Positions 8,916-17,977 of a DNA stretch of 64,000 nucleotides are shown one piece after another. Made by a program: the position numbers and the translations under genes. Location of the stretch: assembly GCA_035328465.1 (NCBI GenBank), contig DAOLIQ010000008.1, positions 10,020-74,019 on the forward strand, written 5' to 3'. Below the pieces are notes generated by a model. The model did not search any database. It saw only the letters and a list, made by a program, of their open reading frames with translations, and was not told where the DNA came from. Numbering within the stretch: the first letter of the stretch is position 1; each line of letters starts with the position of its first letter. The DNA is from JADJEI01 sp035328465 (GTDB taxonomy: Bacteria > Bacteroidota > Ignavibacteria > Ignavibacteriales > Ignavibacteriaceae).

Positions 8916-9851
8916 ATGGGAATATTTAAAAATATAAATTTGGGCAGGCTGAAGGAAGGTCTATCCAAAACAAAGAAAAAGCTTTTAAATTCGATCACAG
9001 AAGTTATTTCCGGGAAAGCCGTCATTGATGATAAAACTCTGGAAGAAATAGAAGAGATTCTGATCACTTCTGATATTGGTTATGAAACTTCGGTTCAAAT
9101 TATTGATAATGTAAGAATTAAACTTCGGAGCACTTCGGATAGATCCAATACGAACCTGATGAGTGCAGTTAAAAGTGAACTTGAAAACATCCTTAACTCG
9201 ACTCCAAAATCAAATTCGGATGAAGAGTTAATCAAATATAAACCTTATGTTATTCTTATAGTCGGTGTAAATGGAGCAGGGAAGACAACTACAATAGGTA
9301 AGTTAGCTCATAATTTTAAGCAAGCAGGATTAAAAGTGATCGTTGGGGCTGCAGATACTTTTCGTGCAGCAGCAAATGAACAGCTTGATGTATGGGCACA
9401 AAGAGCAGACGTAAAGATAGTGAGTGGTCAGCAAGGAAGTGATCCAGCAGCAGTTGCTTATTCCACGATTAATCAAGCTATTGAAGGAAGTTGTGATGTT
9501 GTATTGATTGATACTGCCGGGAGGCTTCACAACAAATCAAATTTGATGGATGAGCTGGGGAAGATAAATCGCGTTATCAATAAAAAGCTACAATATGCAC
9601 CGAATGAAATATTGCTTGTTTTAGATGGAACTACTGGGCAAAATGCTATTAAGCAAGCGGAGGAATTTGACAAAGTTGTAAAGTTAACCGGTATCGTTTT
9701 AACAAAAATTGATGGAACTTCAAAAGGTGGTATTATTTTCCACATTACGAATATACTAAAGATTCCAGTAAAATATATCGGCGTAGGTGAAAAAATAGAT
9801 GACCTACAAAATTTTGACCCAGAACTTTTTGTAAACACATTGATGAATTAG
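8916..9851 (+). CDS. ftsY: Signal recognition particle receptor FtsY
   Basis: SRP receptor GTPase that docks ribosome-nascent-chain-SRP complexes at the inner membrane. An N domain (about 1-105) is followed by the G domain with G1 GVNGAGKTTT (117-126), AADTFRAAANEQL, DTAGRLHNKSNLM and TKIDGTSKGG. The protein is short (311 residues) because it lacks the long acidic A domain of the E. coli protein; membrane contact probably uses the basic amphipathic N-terminus (LGRLKEGLSKTKKKLL). It is packed directly behind pgsA. Confidence 0.95.
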   Translation: MGIFKNINLGRLKEGLSKTKKKLLNSITEVISGKAVIDDKTLEEIEEILITSDIGYETSVQIIDNVRIKLRSTSDRSNTNLMSAVKSELENILNSTPKSNSDEELIKYKPYVILIVGVNGAGKTTTIGKLAHNFKQAGLKVIVGAADTFRAAANEQLDVWAQRADVKIVSGQQGSDPAAVAYSTINQAIEGSCDVVLIDTAGRLHNKSNLMDELGKINRVINKKLQYAPNEILLVLDGTTGQNAIKQAEEFDKVVKLTGIVLTKIDGTSKGGIIFHITNILKIPVKYIGVGEKIDDLQNFDPELFVNTLMN

Positions 9852-9861
9852 AAAGTCTTTT

Positions 9862-10068
9862 ATGTTCATGAAAAAACCTCGACATAGAGTTTTCGATTAT
9901 CAGCCAAGGTTTTATAAACCTGAAGATGATCCTCAAGAAAAAAAGAAAAAGAAATTAGGATTCTCACGCTCAAGAAAGTTTACTACTAAGAAGAGGAGTA
10001 GTTATGGAATATTATTATTTATAGTAGTGGCAATATTATTTTATCTGAAATATAGAGGCTATATCTGA
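9862..10068 (+). CDS. Small basic single-pass membrane protein
   Basis: 68 residues, or 66 from the ATG at 9868. A highly basic N-terminal half (KKKKKLGFSRSRKFTTKKR) is followed by one hydrophobic helix (GILLFIVVAILFYL) and a short tail, predicting a C-terminally anchored inner membrane protein with a basic cytoplasmic part. It lies 10 bp after ftsY and is probably co-transcribed. The family is not recognised. The composition is coherent and nothing overlaps it, so I treat it as real. Confidence 0.6.
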   Translation: MFMKKPRHRVFDYQPRFYKPEDDPQEKKKKKLGFSRSRKFTTKKRSSYGILLFIVVAILFYLKYRGYI

Positions 10069-10113
10069 TGGTCTTATAAGTTTACATAATATACATTATA
10101 GGACAAAATACTA

Positions 10114-12300
10114 TTACATCTCACGAAACAGTTGAATCTTCTCATCCCGACCAAAAATTATCAAAATATCATTCTGGTTTAATATATAATTGGCGTCTGG
10201 TTGCTTGATCTCTGATTTCGAATTATCCACTAAAAATTCCGTATTCTGTTTAATCATTAATATTTCTAACCCGAATTTATTTCGAAGGCGCAAGTCTGAT
10301 AAACTTTTCCCAATAAATTTTGATGGTACAGGTAATTCAATTATAGAAAATCCTTCACTTATTTTTATTGAGCTATAACGTTCAAGCGATCGAAATTCCC
10401 TTGCAAGCCCTTCGGCTAAATTATTCTTTAAACTTTCCCGGTTATATATTTCCAAGACTTGCTGCCTTGTAACTGAGCCCAATATTATTGATGAATCTCC
10501 CGAGCTAATAACTGGAAATTGATCATAATTATATTTTGAAAATAATTTAAGAACATAATCGAGGCTATCAGTTCCTTCAACAAAATATACATCTGGATTT
10601 ATAATATCCTTCGCTACAATTACATCTTTCAAAGATTCATATTCTGTGATAATAGGACGGAGTTCGTTTTCAGAAATAATCCCCGAAATCTTTCCTTCAG
10701 CATTTGTAGTATAAAAAGAACTATTGGGGTTTTCTATAAATCTTGATGTTAACACGGGCAAGGATGTTTCGTCAGGAATTAATTCGATTGGATGTAATTC
10801 AATGTCTGAAACAAGAATATCTGTAAGAATATTCTTTTCGGAAATATCAGTTAACTTAAACCCGTCTGCTTCTAAATTTTTCACATGAACTGAGTTTCTC
10901 AAAAACAATTGTACAACGGTAGTACTAAATATAACTGCAAGCATTAATGGAAGTATAAAAGAGTACTCTTGGGTCATTTCAAAAATTATCATAATTGCTG
11001 AGATAGGTATTGTATTGATTCCCCCAAGAACTGCACCCATTCCTACAAGAATCATTGTAGTTGTATCTACTGTAACTCCAAAAAAGATATTTAATGAAAT
11101 GGTGAATAGATATCCTAAGCAAGCTCCCATAAATAGTGATGGAGCAAAAACACCGCCATAACCACCAGAATACAAGATTAATGGAACGAGTAAAAATTTT
11201 AGACCAAGCAGCACTAACACTATTTGCCAGGTTAATGAAACTGCTAAAATTTCGTTGATGGATGAATACCCAATACCATAGATTTCTTTGAAATAAAAGC
11301 CTGCAATCCCAACCAAAATCCCTACGAAAGACATCGCTAACCATTGAGGAATTTTTGATGCATATATTTTTTTCAGAAATAATCTTTTTACGATAGCTGA
11401 ATACCTGATAAAGAATAAAGATAAAAACCCGCTAACTAAGCCAAGTAAAAGATAATATATAAGGTGAGAATATTGCTCAAAAGCATTAATAGAAAAAACA
11501 AAAATAGATTCATTGCCCAAAAATATTCTTGAAATTGTACTAGCTGTAACTGAAGCAATAATTAAAGAAGAAAAAGATGCAGTTCGAAAATCATTCAATA
11601 AGACAATTTCGAGCGCAAAAAATACTCCTCCGAGTGGTGTGTTAAATATTGCAGCAATAGCTGCACCTGCTCCGGCTGCTGTATAGATTTTTCTTCTTTC
11701 ATCAGTAAAATTAAATATTTGTGAAATTTTACTTGATATTCCCCCGCCTAATTGCGCCGCCGGGCCTTCCGGTCCCAATGTACCGCCTGAGCCAATACAT
11801 ACTACCGGAGCAATAAAATGGAATAAAGTTGTTCTAAAAGATATGAATGTATTTCTTGTTGCAACTGATTTTATTATTTCTGAAACACCTTTTTGCTTTG
11901 CGATATTAGGTGATGACCTGATCATAAATGATTGAATCAACATTCCAATCGCAGGTAAAAATATTACCGAAGCAGCTCCTAAAAAGTATAGTCCATCTTT
12001 TGTTTTTTCAAAGAATATCTTGTTGAAAAACTCAATTGAATTATGAAAAAAAACCGCTGCTAAACCGACTGCAATTCCGATCAGTATAGAAAAGAGAGTG
12101 AAAGAGGTGTACTCTGGAAATGAAAATCTATTAAAGTATTTTCTAATCCAGCGTTGGGAGTTTCTAATTTTTATTAAGTATCTCTGTAAATATTTTCTTT
12201 TGACTGATTTCAAACATAACCATTTTAGTATTTGAAAAAACCTTCTTTTGTTTTCCTGCCAAGTTTTCCCGCTGCCACCATTTTTTTTAACAATGGGCAT
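10114..12300 (-). CDS. ClC-family chloride channel/antiporter with CBS and TrkA-C domains
   Basis: 728 residues. A ClC membrane domain (about 55-490) carries the gating-glutamate motif GTLGPEGPAAQLG and GGVFAPSLFMGACLG. It is followed by a CBS pair (about 505-625) and a C-terminal TrkA-C-like domain (IELPVPSKFIGKSLSDLRL ... ILIIFGR). The usual GSGIP filter segment appears as QKGVS. The listed ATG lies 76 nt inside the upstream hbd gene; a TTG near 12213 would avoid the overlap, so the first 29 residues are doubtful. It faces the ftsY operon tail to tail. Transport mode (channel or proton antiport) is not decidable here. Confidence 0.85.
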   Translation of the reverse strand: MPIVKKNGGSGKTWQENKRRFFQILKWLCLKSVKRKYLQRYLIKIRNSQRWIRKYFNRFSFPEYTSFTLFSILIGIAVGLAAVFFHNSIEFFNKIFFEKTKDGLYFLGAASVIFLPAIGMLIQSFMIRSSPNIAKQKGVSEIIKSVATRNTFISFRTTLFHFIAPVVCIGSGGTLGPEGPAAQLGGGISSKISQIFNFTDERRKIYTAAGAGAAIAAIFNTPLGGVFFALEIVLLNDFRTASFSSLIIASVTASTISRIFLGNESIFVFSINAFEQYSHLIYYLLLGLVSGFLSLFFIRYSAIVKRLFLKKIYASKIPQWLAMSFVGILVGIAGFYFKEIYGIGYSSINEILAVSLTWQIVLVLLGLKFLLVPLILYSGGYGGVFAPSLFMGACLGYLFTISLNIFFGVTVDTTTMILVGMGAVLGGINTIPISAIMIIFEMTQEYSFILPLMLAVIFSTTVVQLFLRNSVHVKNLEADGFKLTDISEKNILTDILVSDIELHPIELIPDETSLPVLTSRFIENPNSSFYTTNAEGKISGIISENELRPIITEYESLKDVIVAKDIINPDVYFVEGTDSLDYVLKLFSKYNYDQFPVISSGDSSIILGSVTRQQVLEIYNRESLKNNLAEGLAREFRSLERYSSIKISEGFSIIELPVPSKFIGKSLSDLRLRNKFGLEILMIKQNTEFLVDNSKSEIKQPDANYILNQNDILIIFGRDEKIQLFREM

Positions 12301-13073
12301 GGTCTATATTTTGAATCATTGAATCCATTATAAAGTACATCCATTATTGCAAGGCAAACATCAAGCCCGATAAAATCAGCAAGTGTCAGAGGTCCCATAG
12401 GATGATTCATACCCAACTTCATTACAACATCGATATCTTCGGCTGATGCTACCCCTTCCATCAAAGCAAAAATCGCTTCATTGATCATCGGCATTAATAT
12501 CCTATTTGAAATGAAACCCGGATAATCAAATACTTCCACTGGTGTTTTTTCCAATTGCAACGATAAATTTTTTATTGTAAGAAATGTCTCGTCGCTAGTT
12601 GAATAACCCCTGATAATTTCAACCAGTTTCATTACAGGCACTGGATTCATGAAATGCATACCAATGAATTTATCCGGACGATTTTTATTGGATAATTCCG
12701 TAATTGAGATGGATGAAGTATTTGAAGCAAAAATACAATTTTGATTAAGCTTGCTATCTAATGATTTAAAAATATTCAATTTGGCATCTTTATTTTCATA
12801 AATGGCTTCTATAACTAAATCAGTATTTTCTGGAATATTTTCAATTCCGATAGTTGGTATAATATTTTTGAGGACCTCTGATTTTCTATCTTCACTTATA
12901 ACAGCTTTTTTTACTTGACGATCAAGATTGCCGCTAATCGTAGCCAAAGCTTTTTCAATTAATTGGTTGTTCATTTCAACAAGATGAACGTTGAAATTAT
13001 ATTGGGCAAAAACGTGGGCAATACCATTACCCATAGTACCGCCGCCAATTACGGAAATATTTTTAATATCCAT
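12225..13073 (-). CDS. hbd: 3-hydroxyacyl-CoA (3-hydroxybutyryl-CoA) dehydrogenase
   Basis: 282 residues, the normal length of the single-function enzyme. It oxidises (S)-3-hydroxyacyl-CoA with NAD. The Rossmann motif VIGGGTMGNGIAHVFAQ is at 8-24, the catalytic His motif is GMHFMNPVPVMKLVEI, and the C-terminal helical domain has SNRILMPMINEAI and the substrate segment MGPLTLADFIGLD. It lies 12 bp downstream of the thiolase gene, forming a two-gene fatty-acid/butyrate-type module. The direction of flux (beta-oxidation or synthesis) cannot be told, since no crotonase or acyl-CoA dehydrogenase is nearby. Confidence 0.92.
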   Translation of the reverse strand: MDIKNISVIGGGTMGNGIAHVFAQYNFNVHLVEMNNQLIEKALATISGNLDRQVKKAVISEDRKSEVLKNIIPTIGIENIPENTDLVIEAIYENKDAKLNIFKSLDSKLNQNCIFASNTSSISITELSNKNRPDKFIGMHFMNPVPVMKLVEIIRGYSTSDETFLTIKNLSLQLEKTPVEVFDYPGFISNRILMPMINEAIFALMEGVASAEDIDVVMKLGMNHPMGPLTLADFIGLDVCLAIMDVLYNGFNDSKYRPCPLLKKMVAAGKLGRKTKEGFFKY

Positions 13074-13084
13074 TTAGTGACCCC

Positions 13085-14266
13085 TTAACTGTTAAAATTT
13101 TTAATTAATAAAGCAGACGCCTCTCCCCCTCCGATGCACAAAGAAGCAACCCCATAAACAGAATTTCTTTTTTTCATTTCATAAATCAAAGTAGTTAAAA
13201 TTCTTGCACCGCTTGCGCCAATCGGGTGGCCAAGTGCAACCGCACCCCCATTTACATTTATTTTATCAGGATCCAGAGCCAGAATTTTATTTACAGCTAA
13301 TGAAACTACAGCAAATGCTTCGTTGATCTCGAATAAATCTATGTCAGCAATTTTTAAATTTGATTTGTGTAATAATCTCGATATAGCATCTGCAGGTGCA
13401 GTGGTAAACTCTATTGGAGCTTTTGCCGCAGAACTTTGTGCAATTATTTCAACTAACGGTTTTAACCCAAGCTCTAATGCTTTTTCTTCAGACATAATTA
13501 GTAATGCTGACGCACCGTCATTGATACTGGAAGCGTTTGCTGCTGTAACTACGCCATCCTTTTGAAATACTGGCTTTAGTAAAGGTATCTTTTCAAAATT
13601 AACTTTTAGTGGTTCTTCATCTTTATCAAAAACTACGGAGCCAGATTTGTTTGAAACTGCGACTTTTGTAATTTCATCCTCAAATCTACCCGAACTTTGA
13701 GCATCAAGTGCTTTCCGATATGATGCCGCTGCAAACTCATCCAATTCATTTCTTGTGAATTGAAAATCCTTAGCGCATTTTTCGGCACAACTTCCCATGT
13801 GAATATTGTTGTACTTATCCCATAATCCATCATAAACTACTGTGTCAACAATTTCGCCATTTCCAAGCCTGTATCCATTTCTCGCCTTTGGTAAAACATA
13901 AGGTGAATTTGTCATACTTTCTTGTCCACCTGCAATTATTACTTCCGCATCACCGGCCAGTATAGCCTGAGCAGCTAACATTACGGCTTTAAGTCCACTT
14001 CCGCACATCTTATTAACCGTTAGACACTCGGTGTGATCTGTAAGTCCAGCAAAAATTGCCGCTTGACGAGCAGGAGCCTGCCCCATCCCTGAGGTAAGTA
14101 CGTTCCCCATTATCACTTCGTCAATTGATTTGACATCTATACGTGATTCTTGAATTAGACTTTTGATTACGATACTGCCTAATTCACTTGCACTAAATTG
14201 GGAAAGTGATCCGTTAAAACTGCCGATTGGAGTTCTTTTAGCATGTGTTATAACTACTTTTTTCAT
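13085..14266 (-). CDS. Acetyl-CoA acetyltransferase (thiolase)
   Basis: 393 residues from the chosen ATG at 14266. That start gives the family N-terminus KKVVITHAKRTPIGSFNG; an upstream ATG at 14317 would lie inside holB. The catalytic residues are Cys88 (NKMCGSG), His347 (GGAVALGHPIGASG) and Cys377 (SLCIGGGEASALL). The last segment reads GGGEA where most thiolases have GGGMG, a small variation. It condenses two acetyl-CoA or cleaves 3-ketoacyl-CoA. The start codon sits 1 bp after the holB stop, and hbd follows. Confidence 0.93.
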   Translation of the reverse strand: MKKVVITHAKRTPIGSFNGSLSQFSASELGSIVIKSLIQESRIDVKSIDEVIMGNVLTSGMGQAPARQAAIFAGLTDHTECLTVNKMCGSGLKAVMLAAQAILAGDAEVIIAGGQESMTNSPYVLPKARNGYRLGNGEIVDTVVYDGLWDKYNNIHMGSCAEKCAKDFQFTRNELDEFAAASYRKALDAQSSGRFEDEITKVAVSNKSGSVVFDKDEEPLKVNFEKIPLLKPVFQKDGVVTAANASSINDGASALLIMSEEKALELGLKPLVEIIAQSSAAKAPIEFTTAPADAISRLLHKSNLKIADIDLFEINEAFAVVSLAVNKILALDPDKINVNGGAVALGHPIGASGARILTTLIYEMKKRNSVYGVASLCIGGGEASALLIKNFNS

Positions 14267-14267
14267 T

Positions 14268-15410
14268 TCAGCCTCTAATTTTCTGGGGTGATTTATCTGT
14301 TCTGATTCCAGTTTCAACTGTGAATTTTCCGAGTTCTACAACCAAATCTGAAATTAGAATATTAAGGTTAATATTTTTTGAGCAAAGAGAAATCAAATTT
14401 TCAATCTTTGTTACAATCTTCAAATATTTTATTTCTGGAAATTTAGTTAAAAATTTTTGAAAAGTCTCTTTGTGATTTACGAAAAAAGTAATCTCTTTTT
14501 TAACTTTGAATTTTTGAAGATCGTTAAACCATCTTAATATCAAGAATAATAGTAGTTTAAAGGATTCTATTTCATTTGCAACCATTTTATTTATTTCGTC
14601 GATTGCTGAATGAAACTTTCGTCCCAATGCAAATCTTAGTATAACTATTGTTCTATTCAAAACATCTTCAAAATCAATACCCTCAATGAAGAGAAATTCA
14701 TTTATCGACCCTAAGGAAAAAGCCGCATAATTTTCCGCTTGCACTTTACTGTAATTAAAATATTTAGTCAGAATAGATATTATATCTTCATTTTTCAGGT
14801 AATTAAATTTAATTTCCCAGCACCGTGATTTAATGGTTTCGCGAAGCATATCTGGTTTGGATGTAATTAAAATGAATATTACACCGCTTGGTGGTTCTTC
14901 AAGATTCTTAAGTAATGCATTTTGAGATTCCTCATTCATTAGATGCGCATCTGAAATAATTACCGTTCTGTAATTTATATCTGAATAACTCATTGATATA
15001 AATTTTCGCAGATCCCTAATGCTATTTACCTTAATTAGATTAGCTTTAGGTATTGAAATTTTATAATAGGGATTAATAATTTTTTTTTGAAGTTCATCTT
15101 TTACCAAATTCATTTCATCTGAATTTAATTTTTCATAGGGAGAGGAGTCATTATTCTCATTTTTCCCTCTTGGCAAAGGGAAAATATATTTTACAAAAGG
15201 CTCGGCAAGATTCGAGATTTGACTAATTACATCTTCAGAATTATAAGTTGAATTTAATTCTTTCGAAAAACATAAGGCCGCATGTTCTTTACCTAAACCA
15301 TTTTCTCCGGTAAACAAAAATGCATGGGGTATTTTATCGGAATTTAAAAAATTTGAAAGAAGTTTTACTACTTTTGGTTGACCTACTATCTGATCAAGAT
15401 ATTTTAACAC
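14268..15410 (-). CDS. holB: DNA polymerase III delta-prime subunit
   Basis: Clamp-loader subunit of 380 residues. It has an AAA+ fold with Walker A GENGLGKE (35-42) and a sensor region around IISDAHLMNEESQNALLKNLEEPP, the segment typical of delta-prime and DnaX proteins. The SRC signature is present as KSRCWEI. The zinc-binding Cys cluster of the classic protein is absent. The C-terminal part is poorly conserved and very Lys/Phe-rich. It is the upstream partner of the thiolase gene, probably through simple co-transcription rather than shared function. Confidence 0.85.
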   Translation of the reverse strand: MLKYLDQIVGQPKVVKLLSNFLNSDKIPHAFLFTGENGLGKEHAALCFSKELNSTYNSEDVISQISNLAEPFVKYIFPLPRGKNENNDSSPYEKLNSDEMNLVKDELQKKIINPYYKISIPKANLIKVNSIRDLRKFISMSYSDINYRTVIISDAHLMNEESQNALLKNLEEPPSGVIFILITSKPDMLRETIKSRCWEIKFNYLKNEDIISILTKYFNYSKVQAENYAAFSLGSINEFLFIEGIDFEDVLNRTIVILRFALGRKFHSAIDEINKMVANEIESFKLLLFLILRWFNDLQKFKVKKEITFFVNHKETFQKFLTKFPEIKYLKIVTKIENLISLCSKNINLNILISDLVVELGKFTVETGIRTDKSPQKIRG

Positions 15411-15422
15411 TGTTATAGCTAA

Positions 15423-15644
15423 TTAGTAATCATCTTCGTTATAAAAGAAATCTTCATCTGATGGATAATCAGGCCAGATATCCTCTATGGATTCATATGG
15501 CTCATCAGAATCATCAAGCTCCATTAAATTTTCGAGCACTTCGTAAGGTGCACCGATTCTTTCGCAATATTCAATTAACTCTTCTTTAGTTGCGGGCCAA
15601 GGTGCATCATCCAAATATGATGCTAATTCAACAGTCCAAATCAT
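15423..15644 (-). CDS. DUF2795-like small acidic protein
   Basis: 73 residues with a DUF2795-like core (LASYLDDAPWPATKEELIEYCERIGAP ... VLENLMEL, in parts), followed by a very acidic tail (EDFFYNEDDY). Family members are small soluble proteins of unknown function. It lies between an M23 peptidase and holB with gaps of 18 and 12 bp, suggesting one transcript. Confidence 0.75.
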   Translation of the reverse strand: MIWTVELASYLDDAPWPATKEELIEYCERIGAPYEVLENLMELDDSDEPYESIEDIWPDYPSDEDFFYNEDDY

Positions 15645-15662
15645 TTAGTTCTCTTCTACCCT

Positions 15663-16592
15663 TTATTTAATTTTATTTAAGTCAAATACTGCAAGATCTT
15701 CAAAGAAAAAGTTTTCAGGATTTAGTTTGACACCATCATGATGAACCTCATAATGAAGATGAGGACCAATCGATAAGCCTGAATTTCCTGTTCTTGCGAT
15801 TGTCATTCCACGTTTTATTTTTTGACCAACTTTAACATTTATGCTCGATAAATGTGCATACAATGATTCATACCCAAAACCATGGTCAATCACAACGCAC
15901 AGTCCATAACCATTCCTGCTGCCTGTAAAAGTCACTGTTCCATTACCTGGAGCATAAACAGGTGTTCCGGTATCAGTTATGATGTCCACACCGTCGTGCA
16001 TTCTATTTATGTGAAGTATCGGGTGAAATCGCATTCCAAAACCATGTTCAGCTAATGTACCCGCACAAGGTTTTAGGGCAGGAATAGACTCGTAAAGAAT
16101 TTTATTTTCCTTAAGTTTAGCAGTAATTTTTTCGTAATATTTTTTTTCGAATTCCAGCTTTCTTGAAACCTCATCAACAAGAGTCAATGCGGAAGTAATA
16201 TCTTCATTTTCAGATAAACTTGAGAAATCTAAGTCACTAAAAATTTTATTTCCACCCACACCAACTTGTCTTTCATCTTCAGATAATGGAGGCAAATTTG
16301 CCATAATTCTCAAATCATTGTTCTGCGAAGAGATACTATCAAGTTCAGCACTTAATAAGTTAAATTGATCTGAAATTTGGACTAGTTTACTTTTAAGGGC
16401 ATTATTTTCAGCAATTAAAATATTGATGTCAGATTCTGAGTTAGAAAGGTTGGAAATCAGCAAATAAGCACCAAAAACTATCAAAGAAATTATGAAAGTT
16501 GCCGAACTTAAAGAAAATAGCAACTTTCTCCTAAAGTTTTTTATTTCAATAAACTTCAGTTTTTGGCGCGAAAAGTAGTAAATTTTTTTCAT
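15663..16592 (-). CDS. M23-family metallopeptidase (LytM/NlpD type)
   Basis: 309 residues. A basic cytoplasmic start is followed by one transmembrane helix (about 27-48), a coiled-coil segment (about 52-100) and a C-terminal peptidase M23 domain. The zinc site is complete: His199 and Asp203 (MHDGVD), His247 (YAHLSS) and the His278-Leu-His280 motif (GPHLHYEV). It is expected to act in the periplasm as a peptidoglycan endopeptidase, or as a regulator of one, anchored to the inner membrane. Confidence 0.92.
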   Translation of the reverse strand: MKKIYYFSRQKLKFIEIKNFRRKLLFSLSSATFIISLIVFGAYLLISNLSNSESDINILIAENNALKSKLVQISDQFNLLSAELDSISSQNNDLRIMANLPPLSEDERQVGVGGNKIFSDLDFSSLSENEDITSALTLVDEVSRKLEFEKKYYEKITAKLKENKILYESIPALKPCAGTLAEHGFGMRFHPILHINRMHDGVDIITDTGTPVYAPGNGTVTFTGSRNGYGLCVVIDHGFGYESLYAHLSSINVKVGQKIKRGMTIARTGNSGLSIGPHLHYEVHHDGVKLNPENFFFEDLAVFDLNKIK

Positions 16593-16647
16593 AATTTAGG
16601 GACGGAATCTAAGCAAATAAGAGTGATTTGTCAAGTGAAGAATTTAA

Positions 16648-17661
16648 TTATTCGAAATCGTGTTCAAAATAATCAACACCTCTTTGAATTCCCTTCTTTT
16701 TATTGCGTAATTCGGCATTTAATTTTTCCTGAAACTCTTTTGCTGCATCATAACCGTAATGTTTTAAAAGATAATTCAGACTAATTACTTCAGAAATTAC
16801 AGTGATGTTTTTCCCGGGGAATATTGGCAGTTTGACATAAGGAACATCAACTTCTAAAATAGAAATTGCGGTTTCGTCAAGACCTGTTCGAGTATAATCC
16901 CCTTTTTCGTCCCAAACTTCTAATTCTACGATTATTTCTAATCTTTTTTGAAATCTAATGGCACGTATTCCAAACATTTTAGAAATATCTATTATTCCCA
17001 ATCCTCGAATCTCTAAAAAATGTTTGGCTAAATTTGTCCCGGTTCCCATTAGGATACCTTCACCCTTTTTTGTAAAAATAATTATATCATCTGCAACCAG
17101 ACGGTGCCCTCGTTCAACAAGATCAAGAGCTACTTCACTTTTGCCGATACCTGATTTGCCGACAAAAAGAATTCCAACTCCATATACGTCAACGAATGAC
17201 CCATGTAAAGAAATGCGAGGAGCAAACTGGTCATCTAAAAAATCACTTACGAGATAAACTAATTTTGTTGTAGCGTGGCTTGAAACGAATACAGGTATTC
17301 CGTGTTTGTTTGCTTCATCCATTAATACCGGGAATGGTTTATTCCCATCAGTTAAAATCACACAAGGTAAATCGAAACTAAACGCACGGGAAAGAGTTTT
17401 CCTCTTTTGACTGTCATCAAGTTGAGCGAGATAATGCATTTCAGTATTGCCAAATACCTGAACTCTTTTATAAGAAAATAAATCCACAAACCCGGCTAAT
17501 GCTAAACCGGGCCTGTGCAAATTTTGATCAAAAATAAATTTTTGAAGATTTACATTTTCATTTTGCAAAGTAAGCTTTGCGAGTTTTTTTGCATTTGTAT
17601 AAAAAAAATCGACAGTGATAGATTCTTTTTTACTAATTGCTTTGTGATCAATTTTAATCAT
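16648..17661 (-). CDS. hprK: HPr kinase/phosphorylase
   Basis: 337 residues in two domains. The N-terminal part is the less conserved HprK_N fold. The C-terminal kinase domain has His153 (LHGSFVDVYG), P-loop GKSGIGKS (168-175) and the family signature EIRGLGIIDISKMFG. In Firmicutes HprK phosphorylates HPr Ser46 to control catabolism. No HPr or PTS gene is present in this window, so the partner is unknown. The ATG overlaps the stop of the hibernation factor gene by 4 nt, an arrangement that recalls the hpf-ptsN-hprK neighbourhood of other phyla. Confidence 0.93.
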   Translation of the reverse strand: MIKIDHKAISKKESITVDFFYTNAKKLAKLTLQNENVNLQKFIFDQNLHRPGLALAGFVDLFSYKRVQVFGNTEMHYLAQLDDSQKRKTLSRAFSFDLPCVILTDGNKPFPVLMDEANKHGIPVFVSSHATTKLVYLVSDFLDDQFAPRISLHGSFVDVYGVGILFVGKSGIGKSEVALDLVERGHRLVADDIIIFTKKGEGILMGTGTNLAKHFLEIRGLGIIDISKMFGIRAIRFQKRLEIIVELEVWDEKGDYTRTGLDETAISILEVDVPYVKLPIFPGKNITVISEVISLNYLLKHYGYDAAKEFQEKLNAELRNKKKGIQRGVDYFEHDFE

Positions 17662-17963
17662 TTATGCCTAGCTGTTGTTCTCTTAGATTTTGTTTTATCT
17701 AATTGTCGGGCTAACTTTTCCACGGAGGCAGTAACTGACTTTTTAAAATCGTCAGTTTCATGAGCAGCATTTAAAATCTGACCGGGAATCTGCACGATAA
17801 TTTCTGCAGTTTTTAAATCTTCTTTCGCTTTTTGGTAACTAAGTATCACATCAGCACTTAAAATTCCATCGTAAAATTTTTCTAATGATGAAACTTCATC
17901 TTTAATGAAAGTTTTAAGTGTATCGTGAGCTTTAAACTTTCTGGCTGTTATTGAAATGTTCAT
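17658..17963 (-). CDS. hpf: Ribosome hibernation promoting factor (short HPF/RaiA type)
   Basis: 101 residues, the single-domain short form. It starts MNISITARKFKAHDTLKTFI and has the beta-alpha-beta-beta-beta-alpha pattern of the HPF/YfiA family, ending in a basic tail (KSKRTTARHK). It binds the decoding region of the 30S subunit to inactivate ribosomes in slow growth. It is translationally coupled to hprK by a 4-nt overlap and lies 14 bp downstream of xerD. Confidence 0.9.
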   Translation of the reverse strand: MNISITARKFKAHDTLKTFIKDEVSSLEKFYDGILSADVILSYQKAKEDLKTAEIIVQIPGQILNAAHETDDFKKSVTASVEKLARQLDKTKSKRTTARHK

Positions 17964-17977
17964 TGTATCCTCCGAAA

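Noticed and set aside
9527..9838. 103-codon minus-strand frame
   Set aside because: It is antisense to the conserved G domain of ftsY.
10979..11344. 121-codon minus-strand frame
   Set aside because: It is an alternative frame on the same strand as the ClC gene, whose conserved motifs read through the region.
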